A DNA stretch of 64,000 bases, taken from an uncultured Bacteroidaceae bacterium (GTDB lineage Bacteria; Bacteroidota; Bacteroidia; Bacteroidales; Bacteroidaceae). The translations under genes and the position numbers were made by a program. Below the pieces are notes generated by a model. It made no database searches, was not told the DNA's origin, and worked only from the letters and a program-made list of their open reading frames with translations. Position 1 is the stretch's first letter. Each line of letters starts with the position of its first letter. The stretch is taken from the NCBI GenBank assembly GCA_905235525.1, contig CAJOLW010000017.1, positions 1 through 64,000 of the forward strand, given 5' to 3'. Shown in pieces: positions 48,092 to 58,171 of the stretch.

Positions 48092-51000
48092 TTAGAATGA
48101 AACATTTATACCGAACTGGAACGAACGTGAACGTGGGTTCGTATCGCCATCAGACGCAGGACTATAGCCACCTGCACCATGCTCTGGATCTAGACCAGAG
48201 TACTTAGTGAGGCAGAATGCATTGTTGAGCAACAAGTTCAAACGCAGCGAACTCAACCCCCATTTCTTCAGCAACTTAGGATCAAACGTATATGACAACT
48301 GTGCATAATTCAAACGTAGGAATGAAGCATCTTCCACAAATCGGTCGGAACCCAAATAATTGTAGGTGTCAAACTGTGTTTGAGTTGTTGCAGCACGTGG
48401 AAGTGGTGCAACGTCACCCTCGTTGTGCCAACGCCAATTGACAGCAATTGACTGGTTGTTGTTGTTTGACATGTTCTCAAGATCGCAGCGTGCTGTATTG
48501 ATAACTTTGAAACCAGTACGGAAGTTGAACTGCAGATTGAGGTCCCACCTCTTGTAATGGAATTTGGTACCAAAACCACCTGTAATCTTAGGCAGTGAAG
48601 AACCTAAGTAAACGATATCCAGTTCATTAATCTGACCATCGTAGTTGATATCTTCATAGATGGCATCACCACCCACAAATGCGTACTGATTGGTACCGCC
48701 ATAGTTGAAGTACATCATCTTAGGCGCACCTGTAGAGTCGAATATTGGCTCACCCTTCTCATTGCGCACCACTGGGGAGTTAGGACCACTCAGTCCTTCT
48801 ACCTCCACATCAGAATACTCAGAGTAAGCATAGACACCCTTATAACGGAAACCATAGATAGAGTTCAAAGGATTGTTAAGCTGAACACGAGAGAGATATT
48901 GCTTATTCGTATAATTGAACTCTTGGTTCAAACCATCCAGACAAGTCGCATCCATTGACAAAACACGGTTACGATTGTTGGCGAAAGACACGTTAAAGTC
49001 CATAGAGAAATCACGGCCTATCGTCACTACACGATTCGCATTAATGTTAAACTCCCATCCTTTATTACTCATTGAGCCATCATTATACCAACTCAAGCTT
49101 GAGTAACCAGAAGATGATGGAATACCATAACTTTGCTGTAACAAGTCTGTCGTTTTCGATGTATAGACATCAACGTTTGCATCAATCGATCTCCTATGAT
49201 TCTCATCCAAATAGAAACCGAAGTCAAAGCCGACCTGGAAGGAATTTTTCTTCTCATAGCGAAGACCTGCCAATCGGATATTATTTGGAATAACAGAAGA
49301 AGCTCCCATGTATGTAGGACCTGAACTGTATTTAGAACGCCAAAGGTCACCACCTGGAGCACGACCAGAATAACCCCACGATGGACGAACAGACAACATG
49401 GAGAGCCATTTCACCTTCTCCATGAATGGTTCTTTACTGATGTTCCAACGACCAGACAATGCGGGGAAGAAACCCCATGGACGATCTGGACCAAAAGCTG
49501 TTGTACAGTCACCACGAAGCACACCTGTAACACTGTAACGCCCCTTGTAAGAGTAGTGAGCCTGGAAAGTCAGATTCTGGCTCTTGGAGTGACCTGCACC
49601 AGAACCAAAGTCACTAATGACACCGCCAGCCAGAGTTGAAGTGATATCGGCCGTTGTTGGAAGCATATATTTACCTGTTCTCTGGTTTGAGCTATTTCCC
49701 TGTCCATAATCATAACGTCCCATCACCATCAAAGAGTGACCTTCCCTGTTGAAATGCGGCGTATAGGTCAACGTATGACGAGTGGACATGTTATGACTCT
49801 TTGAACTACTTGCCGATGCTGAATTATAACCATTTTGGAACATATTGTTGGAAGAGAGCCATCCTGGTACATAACTGCTATTATCTCCATTTTGGATTTC
49901 AAAAAGGATTTGTCCCTCATAACGAAGTTGATGCTGTTCAGGCTGGGTACCTAAGATATCGTATTGGAAGATAAACTCAGGACGGAGGTTCAAGTCCGTA
50001 GTCTTCTGTGATGAATTGTATGCTTTAGCCACAGGGTTCACCATATCATACTGATCTCTCAAATATGTACTTGCGGCATACACACCTGTCTGGCGAGTAA
50101 TCCAATAGTTCATGGTATAGAACTCAGACAAGTCGTTACCATTAGCATCCTCACGATAAATGGAGAGGTTTGGCATCTTGCGCTGAGCAACACCGATCGC
50201 ATCTCCTGTGTTGTGAAGGTCACGGTTGGTGTAGTTAAAATCAAAGTTCGTACGCACTTTGATACGGTCAGACACATTGTAGTCAAGTGCAACACGAGTG
50301 GTGAAACGATCCATGCCCTGCTTGATGACATAGTTAGTCTGTTTATCATAACCGCCAGAAATACGGAAGGTTGCTTTTTCACCACCACCACTGATGTTGA
50401 TGCTATGAGAATGTTGCCAACCAAACTGTGTCACGGCATCCACCCAATCGGTATTGTCATTATACATATTATATTCAGCCCATTCTGGTGCATAAGCAAT
50501 CTCCGGGATGAAATTGTTAGAAGATTTGTCAGCAAAACTGGACTCCTGGCGAGGATTGAAGTACGCCTCTTTCATGTACATGGTATAGTCATCACCATTG
50601 AGCAGCTTGTAGCGCTTGTAAATCCAGTTTCCTGTGAGACGGTAGTTGTAACTGACCCTTGTCTTACCTCTGGCACCACGCTTCGTCTTGATTTCGATGA
50701 CACCATTAGCACCCTTCGAACCCCAAATAGTCTGTGCTGCAGCATCCTTGAGGACTGTGATGGACTCGATATCGTCAGGGTTCACCTGCAAGAGTTCAGC
50801 AAAACGCTCGTCATTGGCATTTTCATAATCGAAACCATCATCCACGGCGATGGGATTACCATTCACCACAATCAATGGATTCTGGTTACCGTGAATAGTG
50901 GAAACACCACGAAGACGGATTGTTGTACCGGCACCAAGGTCACCAGAATTGGCAACGATGTCAAGACCTGCGATACGTCCTTGAAGAGCCTCATCGACAG

Positions 51001-51442
51001 ATGTGAAGCCTACACCTTCAAACTCTTTCATGTCAATAGTCTGAGATGCTGTAGCAATCTGATCCATCGGAATGGCAAGACCGGTACTTTGACTCCTTCG
51101 TACGGCCGTGACAGTGACTTCTTTGATAGTCGTATTGCTTTTGAGGACAATCTTTCCGAAAGCCCTCTTGTTGATGGGCAATTCAACCGTCTGGCAACCG
51201 ATGTACGATATACGGATTTTATCCTTAGGATTCTTAATTGCAAAAGAGAAGTTACCGTTGATATCGGTAGTTCCATGAGCGACTATACGATTGTTGTGGT
51301 CAATTTCCACCACATTACACATCATCAAAGGGTCGAAATCATCCCATACTTGACCGCTGATAATGTCGCCCGCTTTCACCTGCGCACTTGCCTGAATGCA
51401 GAAGCACGCTAAAAGCATGAGGATTGATATTATTTTTTTCAT
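48092..51442 (-). CDS. SusC/RagA family TonB-linked outer-membrane protein (proximal pair)
   Basis: The 1,116-residue barrel has a signal peptide and a CarboxypepD_reg-like domain (about 24-105: GQVWDDFDPLMMCNVVEID; KIRISYIGCQTVELPI). The SusC plug follows (GFTSVDEALQGRIAGLDIVANSGDLGAGTTIRLRG in two parts, then NPDDIESITVLKDAAAQTIWGSKGANGVIEIKTK) and a long barrel ending FQFGINVSF, an aromatic C-terminus recognised by the BAM machine. It differs clearly in sequence from the distal SusC of the same operon, so the two pairs probably handle different ligands or different parts of one ligand. Confidence 0.95.
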   Translation of the reverse strand: MKKIISILMLLACFCIQASAQVKAGDIISGQVWDDFDPLMMCNVVEIDHNNRIVAHGTTDINGNFSFAIKNPKDKIRISYIGCQTVELPINKRAFGKIVLKSNTTIKEVTVTAVRRSQSTGLAIPMDQIATASQTIDMKEFEGVGFTSVDEALQGRIAGLDIVANSGDLGAGTTIRLRGVSTIHGNQNPLIVVNGNPIAVDDGFDYENANDERFAELLQVNPDDIESITVLKDAAAQTIWGSKGANGVIEIKTKRGARGKTRVSYNYRLTGNWIYKRYKLLNGDDYTMYMKEAYFNPRQESSFADKSSNNFIPEIAYAPEWAEYNMYNDNTDWVDAVTQFGWQHSHSINISGGGEKATFRISGGYDKQTNYVIKQGMDRFTTRVALDYNVSDRIKVRTNFDFNYTNRDLHNTGDAIGVAQRKMPNLSIYREDANGNDLSEFYTMNYWITRQTGVYAASTYLRDQYDMVNPVAKAYNSSQKTTDLNLRPEFIFQYDILGTQPEQHQLRYEGQILFEIQNGDNSSYVPGWLSSNNMFQNGYNSASASSSKSHNMSTRHTLTYTPHFNREGHSLMVMGRYDYGQGNSSNQRTGKYMLPTTADITSTLAGGVISDFGSGAGHSKSQNLTFQAHYSYKGRYSVTGVLRGDCTTAFGPDRPWGFFPALSGRWNISKEPFMEKVKWLSMLSVRPSWGYSGRAPGGDLWRSKYSSGPTYMGASSVIPNNIRLAGLRYEKKNSFQVGFDFGFYLDENHRRSIDANVDVYTSKTTDLLQQSYGIPSSSGYSSLSWYNDGSMSNKGWEFNINANRVVTIGRDFSMDFNVSFANNRNRVLSMDATCLDGLNQEFNYTNKQYLSRVQLNNPLNSIYGFRYKGVYAYSEYSDVEVEGLSGPNSPVVRNEKGEPIFDSTGAPKMMYFNYGGTNQYAFVGGDAIYEDINYDGQINELDIVYLGSSLPKITGGFGTKFHYKRWDLNLQFNFRTGFKVINTARCDLENMSNNNNQSIAVNWRWHNEGDVAPLPRAATTQTQFDTYNYLGSDRFVEDASFLRLNYAQLSYTFDPKLLKKWGLSSLRLNLLLNNAFCLTKYSGLDPEHGAGGYSPASDGDTNPRSRSFQFGINVSF

Positions 51443-51454
51443 ATTCTGAACTTG

Positions 51455-54304
51455 TTATTCTGAAATAAGTGGCTTATAAGTATAGGTGAACTGAGTTAAA
51501 ATCTCGTTACCCTTTGAATCGAAGTGTGCACCGTCAGCAAAAATCAGCGGATCCTCAATGGCATGAACGACAACAAACGAAGAGTTGTTCATTCTCACAT
51601 TGTTAGGATTCGTGATAGCACTTCCGCTCTCGAACCAGTATTCACGTGCCATCAGGTTGTAAGCACCGTCCTTGGTCACGACCTTTGTCTGGTGCCCGCC
51701 CAAGAACACTCCGTTCTTGTCATATCCGTTGCGGCAGTCAGTCACATACATCTGACCATCTTTCACCTGAACACTCAGTTTGTAAGGACGACCAGGAGAA
51801 TACTGGCCACCCCATGATTCTTCACCTGTTGTCTCATCCACCTGAGTGGCCTTGATGAGTTCAGTCTTTGCAGTTTCGAAAGAACCTACTGTATCCACGT
51901 CAACGAAAATGGCGTTATCCTGAATGTGGTACTTCACAAAGTCGAGCATAACTTCACGGATGGAATCAGCACGAGACTTCAGTCTCTCGTCTGTTGGAGA
52001 AGATGATGTAATGCCCATTTCCTCGTCATACAGTTCAGCATCCTCAAGATCCTGAAGTGTTGGAAGACCTGCTGCGTATGCCTTTTGCATAGCCTCGTTG
52101 GTTGGAGCATATACAGTGTAGTGGTAGTTGTTCAAAAGATATGTTGCCTTGTTGGTGGTTGCGTCCTCAGAGCCAATCAGACCTGGAGCCTTGAGGTTGA
52201 ATAGGTTACCAAAAGTCTGGTCTGCGGCTTGCCAATTATTTTTGGAGTTAGACTTGCTAATAGCGCATGCCTCTACAATGCCGAAGAACTCCTTGAAGAT
52301 GGAGTCGCCATCAACCACTGCTTCATGCAAAGTCTTGGCTACAGAATTAGGAGTTCCCATCACAACACCATCCAATGCGATAGTGATACCATTGCGGATG
52401 TCTTCGCCATCATATGCCTCAACAGTCTGAAGTGGCTGGCCAATTACATCTTGATAAGAACCTGAAACTTCATAGTTCTTGGCACCCTTCTTTTCCACTT
52501 TCACAAAATTGCGACCCTTTGTCTTATAATATTTCTTTCCCTCACGGTAAGGCTCCACTACGATGATGTTGTCGAGCATATCTTCCATACGGTTTTTCAG
52601 GATACCGTTGGTTACACCACCTCTGAGGGGAGTAGCAGTTCCTCTCTTAGTAAAGGTGCCATCACCGTTATCATCACACTCATAGATGTCTGCATAGAGT
52701 TGCAACTTCTCGTCAAGTTTAAACTCCCACATTCTCTTCACCGTCTGTCCGTAAGAAACAGGGTCGATGTAAGTCAAAAGACCGTTGTTTGTCGGAAGCA
52801 AGAAGATGAATTTAGACACCATTGAATTGAGGTAGTAATTGTAGTTCATTGGAGTGATGACATTGTCCATTACGGTAAAACGTGACTTGTCAATCACCGC
52901 AGGGAACAACACTGAAGAATAGGATGCAGGTGCGAACACTTTATTAGTCAAAAACACGAGACCGTTGCAACCGAGATACACGCTGTCCACATCTTCCTTC
53001 GTGATTCCAATAGGTTCGTTGGCATCGTTGAGCACTGCATCGAACTTGGAAGGAACAGATGAGGTGAATGCCTGAATCTGGTTCACACGAACCAAGTCGT
53101 CAAGCACAGAACTTGGCGTATTCTCAATCGTGCCATAGTACTTCTCAATCACACCACCATTCCACCAGTTTCTGATAGCGTCATCAGATGGCACCAGCAT
53201 GACTGCCATGTCTTCCATCATAGGCTGACGGTCGTTGGCAATTTCTGGAATATAGCCATTCCATCCCGGGTCAAACTTCAAGGAGCCATCGAATGTGTTT
53301 CCGTTCTTGTCGTACATGAACGGAACGCTGGTTGCCATGGTAGAACCGAAAGAGCGGTCGGAGAAATAACGCTTCACAAAGACGGTGTCGAAATCAGTGC
53401 CCTTGTTCAAATTGTAGGTCTCACGCAATTGGATGGAGTCCTTTGGCGCAGCAAAACGTTCGATGATGCTGCTAAAGACAGTCATCTTCGGATTCTTGCG
53501 AATGATTTCAGACATGTTATCCAGCGGTACAAGCACCTTGTCCACTTGATGAACGAATCCGTTCTTACAGAAAATGTTGGAATTCGTCACACGAGAGTTA
53601 TTGACATAGATGTCGTCTGAATGAAAAGTTCCTTCCGACTGGTTGTAGATAAAATCAATATCACTAAAACTAAGCAGGTTTGAAGTTACGAACTTACCCG
53701 TAAAATGGAGCATGGGTGCAGGATTCGATGCGTCCATGAACAGGACTATGGAATCGCGGTTGGCACGCAGTTCGTTGAAGTAAGGGTTGGCTGGCAGGAT
53801 GCCTCTGTCATCTTTGGTTGAGATGTACATCACAGAGTCGAGCAACGACATGGATGTGGCACGACGACAAACCTCACCTTTCGCTGGACGTCCTGTACCT
53901 GGAGCCTGAGCCGATGAAATCATCGTGGTCGAGTACGGATTGTCAATCATTGACGTGTTGAGCAAGAGTCTCTTCTGCGCCAAAGAAAGGTCTTCATACT
54001 TCTTGACCCCCCAATCATTATGCGCATAGAAATCCGCAAACGCATCATCGTCAGCGATAAACATTGTTTTACTACCCGTCTTGGAAAGAATTTCAGCCTG
54101 TCCAAGATCGTCAATCAGATGCAGATAATTCGTGAAGTTTCCTCTGTTTTTCATGTACCCATAGATGTTGTCCAAACCTGATGGCTGGTCTTCATCTAAG
54201 CTGTAACGGTCAGAACATGAGAAAATTCCAAAACCTGCAGCACACAGTGCACCTCCAACCAGAAGGTGTCTGCACAGTTTTTTCCTCTGAAAGTTATACA
54301 ACAT
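51455..54304 (-). CDS. Large fasciclin-domain surface lipoprotein, first gene of the operon
   Basis: This 949-residue lipoprotein opens the locus. The lipobox FGIFSC (Cys at about 30) is followed by SDRYSLDEDQPSGLDNIYGY. Several FAS1-like units are visible: about 50-260 (FTNYLHLIDDLGQAEIL; TMFIADDDAFADFY; FVHQVDKVLVPLDNM), about 275-500 (FSSIIERFAAP; AVMLVPSDDAIRNWW; GLVFLTNKVFAP), about 500-740 and about 765-940 (YTVYAPTNEAMQKAY; FVKYHIQDNAIF; FVVVHAIEDPLIF). Four repeats would make it an extended adhesin-like surface protein. It has no recognisable enzyme domain. Its promoter is probably the one at 54440-54447; SusC starts 12 bp downstream. Confidence 0.8.
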   Translation of the reverse strand: MLYNFQRKKLCRHLLVGGALCAAGFGIFSCSDRYSLDEDQPSGLDNIYGYMKNRGNFTNYLHLIDDLGQAEILSKTGSKTMFIADDDAFADFYAHNDWGVKKYEDLSLAQKRLLLNTSMIDNPYSTTMISSAQAPGTGRPAKGEVCRRATSMSLLDSVMYISTKDDRGILPANPYFNELRANRDSIVLFMDASNPAPMLHFTGKFVTSNLLSFSDIDFIYNQSEGTFHSDDIYVNNSRVTNSNIFCKNGFVHQVDKVLVPLDNMSEIIRKNPKMTVFSSIIERFAAPKDSIQLRETYNLNKGTDFDTVFVKRYFSDRSFGSTMATSVPFMYDKNGNTFDGSLKFDPGWNGYIPEIANDRQPMMEDMAVMLVPSDDAIRNWWNGGVIEKYYGTIENTPSSVLDDLVRVNQIQAFTSSVPSKFDAVLNDANEPIGITKEDVDSVYLGCNGLVFLTNKVFAPASYSSVLFPAVIDKSRFTVMDNVITPMNYNYYLNSMVSKFIFLLPTNNGLLTYIDPVSYGQTVKRMWEFKLDEKLQLYADIYECDDNGDGTFTKRGTATPLRGGVTNGILKNRMEDMLDNIIVVEPYREGKKYYKTKGRNFVKVEKKGAKNYEVSGSYQDVIGQPLQTVEAYDGEDIRNGITIALDGVVMGTPNSVAKTLHEAVVDGDSIFKEFFGIVEACAISKSNSKNNWQAADQTFGNLFNLKAPGLIGSEDATTNKATYLLNNYHYTVYAPTNEAMQKAYAAGLPTLQDLEDAELYDEEMGITSSSPTDERLKSRADSIREVMLDFVKYHIQDNAIFVDVDTVGSFETAKTELIKATQVDETTGEESWGGQYSPGRPYKLSVQVKDGQMYVTDCRNGYDKNGVFLGGHQTKVVTKDGAYNLMAREYWFESGSAITNPNNVRMNNSSFVVVHAIEDPLIFADGAHFDSKGNEILTQFTYTYKPLISE

Positions 54305-54439
54305 AATATTAATTAGAATAGATTGTTTGTCCTTCTAAAATGTAATACAAAAAGTTTCTAGTAAAAAGTATTATTCAATTCTTAGTTATCTGCCCGTGAT
54401 CATATTTGGCCAAATTCTCACGTAGCCATATAACTTTTG

Positions 54440-54471
54440 CAAAGAAACGACTTTTTCCAGACATAAACAAA
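54440..54471 (-). promoter_or_regulatory. Probable promoter of the SusCD/fasciclin operon
   Basis: The minus strand reads TTTCTTTG (54440-54447, one mismatch to TAnnTTTG), with TTTG (54468-54471) exactly 20 bp upstream. The predicted leader to the first lipoprotein gene is about 130 nt. The -33 TTTG lies at the edge of a 16-base homopolymer (54469-54484), so slippage there could change the spacing upstream of the promoter. Confidence 0.5.
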
Positions 54472-54631
54472 AAAAAAAAAAAAAGAATTGCAATAAAGAT
54501 TAATTTTAACAGTTTTACGACCCTTTTGAGTCAATTTTGGCTAATTTCATGCCGACAAGGTAAAAAAAGACAAAAATAAAAGAACCTAACATGACAAGGA
54601 ACAGAAAGACGAAAACGAGTCACTCTAATAA

Positions 54632-54666
54632 GAACGTGAGTTCGGCATAAGAAAGAACTCACGTTC
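54632..54666. terminator. Hairpin downstream of the rplQ terminator
   Basis: Perfect 12-bp arms (54632-54643 and 54655-54666) enclose an 11-base loop. It has only short T-runs on either side, so it may be a back-up terminator or a transcript-stabilising end. Confidence 0.45.
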
Positions 54667-54695
54667 CTTTATTGGTGCGGCTCATACCTATAAAG

Positions 54696-54714
54696 GTGGT
54701 GAGACTCTCACCAC
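54696..54714. repeat. Palindrome GTGGTGAG-N3-CTCACCAC
   Basis: Two 8-bp arms with a 3-base centre lie between the two terminator-like hairpins downstream of rplQ. Its role is unknown. Confidence 0.5.
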
Positions 54715-54752
54715 TTTGGCGATCAGACTCTCGCCGCTCTGGAATGGACAAT

Positions 54753-54785
54753 AAAAAAAGACCGCATACGAATTCGTATGCGGTC
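54753..54785 (-). terminator. Rho-independent terminator of the ribosomal operon
   Basis: A 26-bp perfect palindrome (54760-54785) is followed on the minus strand by a run of seven T (plus A-run 54753-54759). It lies 27 bp after the rplQ stop codon and ends the S10/spc/alpha transcript. Confidence 0.92.
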
Positions 54786-54812
54786 TGCAAGATATGATAT
54801 GTTGGCAATAAA

Positions 54813-55286
54813 TTACTCTGCAGGTGCTTCGGTAGCAGATGCCTCGGCTGCTGGAGTTTCAGTTTTAGGAGCGGACTTGCGAGAACGGCGGGTACGAGTC
54901 TTCTTTGCCTCTGTCTTAGCCATGTTCTCATCGAAGTCAACCAACTCGATAAATGCCATCTCAGCATCGTCTGATGGACGATGCCCCAACTTAATGATAC
55001 GAGTATAGCCTCCGTTACGGTCTGCAACCTTTGTTGCAACAGTGCTAAAAAGTTCAGTGATAGCATACTTGTTCTGGAGGTAACTAAACACGATACGACG
55101 AGAGTGGGTCGTATCCTCCTTTGATTTGGTAATCAGTGGCTCAACATACACACGAAGAGCCTTCGCCTTTGGAAGAGTCGTGGTAATTCTCTTGTGCATG
55201 ATGAGCGAGATTGCCATATTAGCAAGCATCGCCTTGCGGTGAGAATGCTTACGACCAAGGTGGTTGAATTTCTTATTGTGTCTCAT
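54813..55286 (-). CDS. rplQ: 50S ribosomal protein L17
   Basis: L17 is a large-subunit protein near the tunnel exit. The N-terminal core is typical ([21 protein letters not shown]). The 157-residue length reflects a Bacteroidetes-type C-terminal extension rich in Lys/Arg then Ala/Glu/Thr ([19 protein letters not shown]). It is the last gene of the operon, 7 bp after rpoA, and ends before a strong terminator. Confidence 0.96.
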   Translation of the reverse strand: MRHNKKFNHLGRKHSHRKAMLANMAISLIMHKRITTTLPKAKALRVYVEPLITKSKEDTTHSRRIVFSYLQNKYAITELFSTVATKVADRNGGYTRIIKLGHRPSDDAEMAFIELVDFDENMAKTEAKKTRTRRSRKSAPKTETPAAEASATEAPAE

Positions 55287-55293
55287 TTTTTAA

Positions 55294-56286
55294 TTAGTCT
55301 TTGTCTAATTTATACTTGGAAATATCTGTTCCGAACGACAGGTTCAAGCTCTCAAGCAAGTCGTCAAGCTCTGTGAGTGACTTCTTACCAAAGTTACGGA
55401 ACTTAAGCAGATCGGTCTTATTGAATTGCACGAGGTCGCCGAGGGTCTCCACATCCGCTGCCTTCAAACAATTAAGGGCACGGACGGAGAGATTCATATC
55501 GACAAGTTTGGTCTTCAGCAACTGGCGCATACGCAGTACCTCCTCATCAAATTCCTCATTGCCATCGAAGTCTGCGTTCTCGAGCGTAATCTTCTCGTCG
55601 GAGAACAACATGAGATGATAGATGAGGATCTTAGATGCCTCTCTGAGCGCGTCTTTCGGATGGATGGAACCATCTGTGGTGATTTCAAGCACCAACTTTT
55701 CATAGTCGGTCTTCTGAGCCACACGATAGTTCTCGACTGCGAACTTGACGTTGCGGATAGGAGTGTAAATAGAATCAATAGCAATATCGTTGATTTCCTT
55801 GCAGAATTCGCGGTTCTCATCTGCAGGAACATATCCACGACCTTTATTGATGCTCAATTCCAACTCCAATGTTGCCTGAGGATCCAAATGACAAATTACC
55901 AAATCTGGATTTAACACTCCAAATCCATTGAGGCTCTTGTTGATATCTCCAGCCTTAAACTCGGTTGAATTCTCGATGGTAATTGACACTCTTTCTGAGT
56001 CAAAGCCATCAGCGACTTGCTTGAATCGAACTTGCTTCAGATTCAAGATAATGTTGGTGACATCCTCCTTTACACCTGGAATCGTAGAGAACTCATGCTC
56101 AACACCTGTGATGCGGATGGTGTTGATGGCATAACCTTCAAGTGATGAAAGAAGAATGCGACGGAGTGGATTACCAATGGTAATACCATAACCTGGCTCC
56201 AAAGGACGGAACTCGAACTTTCCGTACTTGTCGTCAGCCTCCAACATTACGACTTTTTCTGGTTTTTGAAATGCTAATATCGCCAT
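55294..56286 (-). CDS. rpoA: DNA-directed RNA polymerase subunit alpha
   Basis: RpoA dimerises to nucleate RNA polymerase assembly. The 330-residue protein has the N-terminal assembly domain ([30 protein letters not shown]) and, after a short linker at about 235-245, the C-terminal helix-hairpin-helix domain ([37 protein letters not shown], in two parts). It lies between rpsD and rplQ as in other bacteria. Confidence 0.97.
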   Translation of the reverse strand: MAILAFQKPEKVVMLEADDKYGKFEFRPLEPGYGITIGNPLRRILLSSLEGYAINTIRITGVEHEFSTIPGVKEDVTNIILNLKQVRFKQVADGFDSERVSITIENSTEFKAGDINKSLNGFGVLNPDLVICHLDPQATLELELSINKGRGYVPADENREFCKEINDIAIDSIYTPIRNVKFAVENYRVAQKTDYEKLVLEITTDGSIHPKDALREASKILIYHLMLFSDEKITLENADFDGNEEFDEEVLRMRQLLKTKLVDMNLSVRALNCLKAADVETLGDLVQFNKTDLLKFRNFGKKSLTELDDLLESLNLSFGTDISKYKLDKD

Positions 56287-56300
56287 TTGATTATATTTTA

Positions 56301-56906
56301 TTATTTAGAGTACAACTCGACAATCATCTGCTCCTTGATATTCTCAGGAATGTCTGCACGTTCAGGCATGTGGAGGAACTTACCACCCTTCACATTCTCG
56401 TCCCACTCAATCCATGGGTACTTGCTGTGGTTGAATCCTGCAAGTGCTGCGTCAATCACCTCAAGGCTCTTTGACTTCTCGCGGACAGCCACCACCTGAC
56501 CTGGCTTCACAGAATATGACGGAATGTTTACCACCTGGCCGTCAACCACAATGTGCTTGTGGCTAACAAGCTGACGAGCAGCAGCACGTGTGGGAGCCAA
56601 GCCCAAACGGAACACCACATTGTCAAGACGAGCCTCAAGATACTGAAGGAGAATCTCACCTGTTACGCCTGACTTAGTAGCCGCCTTCTCGAAAAGATTG
56701 CGGAACTGACGCTCAAGCACACCATAAGTGTACTTTGCCTTCTGCTTCTCAGCAAGCATGAGACCGTACTCAGAAGACTTCTTACGACGGTTGTTGCCAT
56801 GCTGGCCTGGAGCATAATTCTTCTTAGACAAAACTTTGTCCGGTCCAAAGATTGCCTCGCCAAAACGACGAGCAATTCTTGATTTTGGTCCAATATATCT
56901 AGCCAT
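56301..56906 (-). CDS. rpsD: 30S ribosomal protein S4
   Basis: S4 nucleates 16S rRNA folding and often controls its own operon. The 201-residue form starts [17 protein letters not shown], the family start. An ATG eight codons upstream (56930) is possible but not conserved. The S4 RNA-binding domain ([27 protein letters not shown]) is intact. The N-terminal zinc-ligand cysteines found in some S4 proteins are absent. Confidence 0.96.
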   Translation of the reverse strand: MARYIGPKSRIARRFGEAIFGPDKVLSKKNYAPGQHGNNRRKKSSEYGLMLAEKQKAKYTYGVLERQFRNLFEKAATKSGVTGEILLQYLEARLDNVVFRLGLAPTRAAARQLVSHKHIVVDGQVVNIPSYSVKPGQVVAVREKSKSLEVIDAALAGFNHSKYPWIEWDENVKGGKFLHMPERADIPENIKEQMIVELYSK

Positions 56907-57008
56907 AGATTTCTTAATGTTTGATGCCATGCAGTTCTCAGCAGCAGCCGCAGAAAGGAAAGATGCGACAAAACGAACTCGTTGGCAAATGACATAATAG
57001 TGTAATGA

Positions 57009-57398
57009 TTAAACTCTTCTTCTCTTTGGAGGACGACATCCGTTGTGTGGAAGTGGAGTGACGTCGATGATTTCCGTCACTTCAATTCCTGCTGCGTGGC
57101 AACCACGAACAGCAGCCTCACGACCATTGCCCGGACCTTTAATGTAAGCCTTCACCTTGCGGAGACCGAGGTCAAAAGCAACCTTGGCGCAATCCTGCGC
57201 TGCCATCTGAGCAGCATAAGGAGTATTCTTCTTTGAGCCGCGGAAGCCCATCTTACCGGCTGCTGACCAAGAGATAACATTACCTTCACTGTTAGCCAAA
57301 GTAACAATGATGTTGTTGAAAGAAGAGTGTACATGAAGTTGACCTTCAGCGGTAACCTTAACGTTTCTCTTCTTTGCAGAAGACGTTTTCTTTGCCAT
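57009..57398 (-). CDS. rpsK: 30S ribosomal protein S11
   Basis: S11 lines the mRNA exit channel of the small subunit. The 129-residue protein has the conserved [38 protein letters not shown] and the C-terminal [18 protein letters not shown]. It is 10 bp downstream of rpsM; a gap of about 100 bp follows before the preferred rpsD start. Confidence 0.97.
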   Translation of the reverse strand: MAKKTSSAKKRNVKVTAEGQLHVHSSFNNIIVTLANSEGNVISWSAAGKMGFRGSKKNTPYAAQMAAQDCAKVAFDLGLRKVKAYIKGPGNGREAAVRGCHAAGIEVTEIIDVTPLPHNGCRPPKRRRV

Positions 57399-57408
57399 AT
57401 CCTAATGA

Positions 57409-57789
57409 TTATTTAGTAGCCTTTTTCTTATTTGCAACTGTTTTCTTCTTTCCCTTGCGAGTACGTGCGTTGTTCTTTGTACTCTGACCACGGACGGGAA
57501 GACCAAGACGATGACGGATACCACGGTAGCAACCGATGTCCATCAAGCGCTTGATGTTCAACTGAATCTCTGAACGGAGGTCACCCTCCACCTTGTAATC
57601 GGCAGCAATCACTGCACGAATCTTACCGGCCTGTTCGTCGTTCCAGTCCTTTACCTTAATGTCCTTATCTACGCCAGCCTTCTCAAGGATTTTACCAGCG
57701 CTGCTGCGTCCAATACCAAAAATGTATGTGAGCGCAATTTCGCCTCTCTTGTTTTGTGGGAGGTCTACACCTACAATTCTTATTGCCAT
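57409..57789 (-). CDS. rpsM: 30S ribosomal protein S13
   Basis: S13 contacts the P-site tRNA and the large subunit. The 126-residue protein begins [20 protein letters not shown] and has the helix-turn [18 protein letters not shown] with the basic C-terminal tail ([15 protein letters not shown]). It follows rpmJ in the order common to Bacteroidetes. Confidence 0.97.
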   Translation of the reverse strand: MAIRIVGVDLPQNKRGEIALTYIFGIGRSSAGKILEKAGVDKDIKVKDWNDEQAGKIRAVIAADYKVEGDLRSEIQLNIKRLMDIGCYRGIRHRLGLPVRGQSTKNNARTRKGKKKTVANKKKATK

Positions 57790-57822
57790 ATCTTACTTTA
57801 ATTTCAATTTCTTACCAAAGAA

Positions 57823-57939
57823 TTATCCCTGACGAGTCTTGAACTTGGGGTTCTTCTTGTTAATAACAAACAGGCGACCTTTGCGCCTAACGATTACGCA
57901 ATCAGGTGTACGTTTCTTCAATGATGCTCTTGTTTTCAT
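57823..57939 (-). CDS. rpmJ: 50S ribosomal protein L36 (zinc-free form)
   Basis: A 38-residue protein, [19 protein letters not shown] and then [19 protein letters not shown], translated directly from the minus strand. Only one of the four zinc ligands of typical L36 (Cys, Cys, Cys, His) is present, so this is the zinc-independent form usual in Bacteroidetes. It lies between infA and rpsM. Confidence 0.93.
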   Translation of the reverse strand: MKTRASLKKRTPDCVIVRRKGRLFVINKKNPKFKTRQG

Positions 57940-57949
57940 ATTGTGATTT

Positions 57950-58168
57950 TTATTTATATCTGAATACTATCCGACCTTTGGACAAATCATAAGGGGACAT
58001 CTCCACACGTATCTTATCACCAGGAAGAATCTTGATGTAATGCATCCTCATCTTACCTGAGATATGGGCGATGATCTCATGACCATTTTCCAATTCTACT
58101 CTAAACATTGCATTTGACAATGCCTCGACAATAGTTCCATCTTGCTCGATAGCAGACTGTTTAGCCAT
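57950..58168 (-). CDS. infA: Translation initiation factor IF-1
   Basis: IF-1 blocks the ribosomal A site during initiation. The 72-residue OB-fold protein has the family core [20 protein letters not shown] and [21 protein letters not shown], ending GRIVFRYK. It starts 3 bp after the map stop codon and precedes rpmJ by 10 bp. Confidence 0.97.
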   Translation of the reverse strand: MAKQSAIEQDGTIVEALSNAMFRVELENGHEIIAHISGKMRMHYIKILPGDKIRVEMSPYDLSKGRIVFRYK

Positions 58169-58171
58169 ACT

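Larger units (their letters stand above)
54305..54752. other. Intergenic region between the SusCD operon and rplQ
   Basis: This 448-bp gap contains a candidate promoter for the outer-membrane locus (54440-54471), a run of 16 A (54469-54484) and two hairpins (54632-54666 and 54696-54714). I see no gene. Open frames here are shadows or too short to support. Confidence 0.6.

Noticed and set aside
50213..51412. Plus-strand open frame (399 codons) opposite the proximal SusC
   Set aside because: It mirrors the SusC plug and N-terminal domain in antisense and has no start signal or domain.
36604..54304. Standard polysaccharide utilisation locus
   Set aside because: No glycoside hydrolase, lyase, sulfatase, or hybrid two-component/anti-sigma regulator is present in or beside the locus in this window.
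54541..54560. Alternative promoter TACCTTG for the SusCD locus on the minus strand
   Set aside because: It lacks the third T of TAnnTTTG and no TTTG is found at 19-21 bp upstream; the 54440 box fits better.
54659..55066. Minus-strand open frame partly overlapping rplQ
   Set aside because: It is an alternate-frame reading of the rplQ 3' end and contains the operon terminator.
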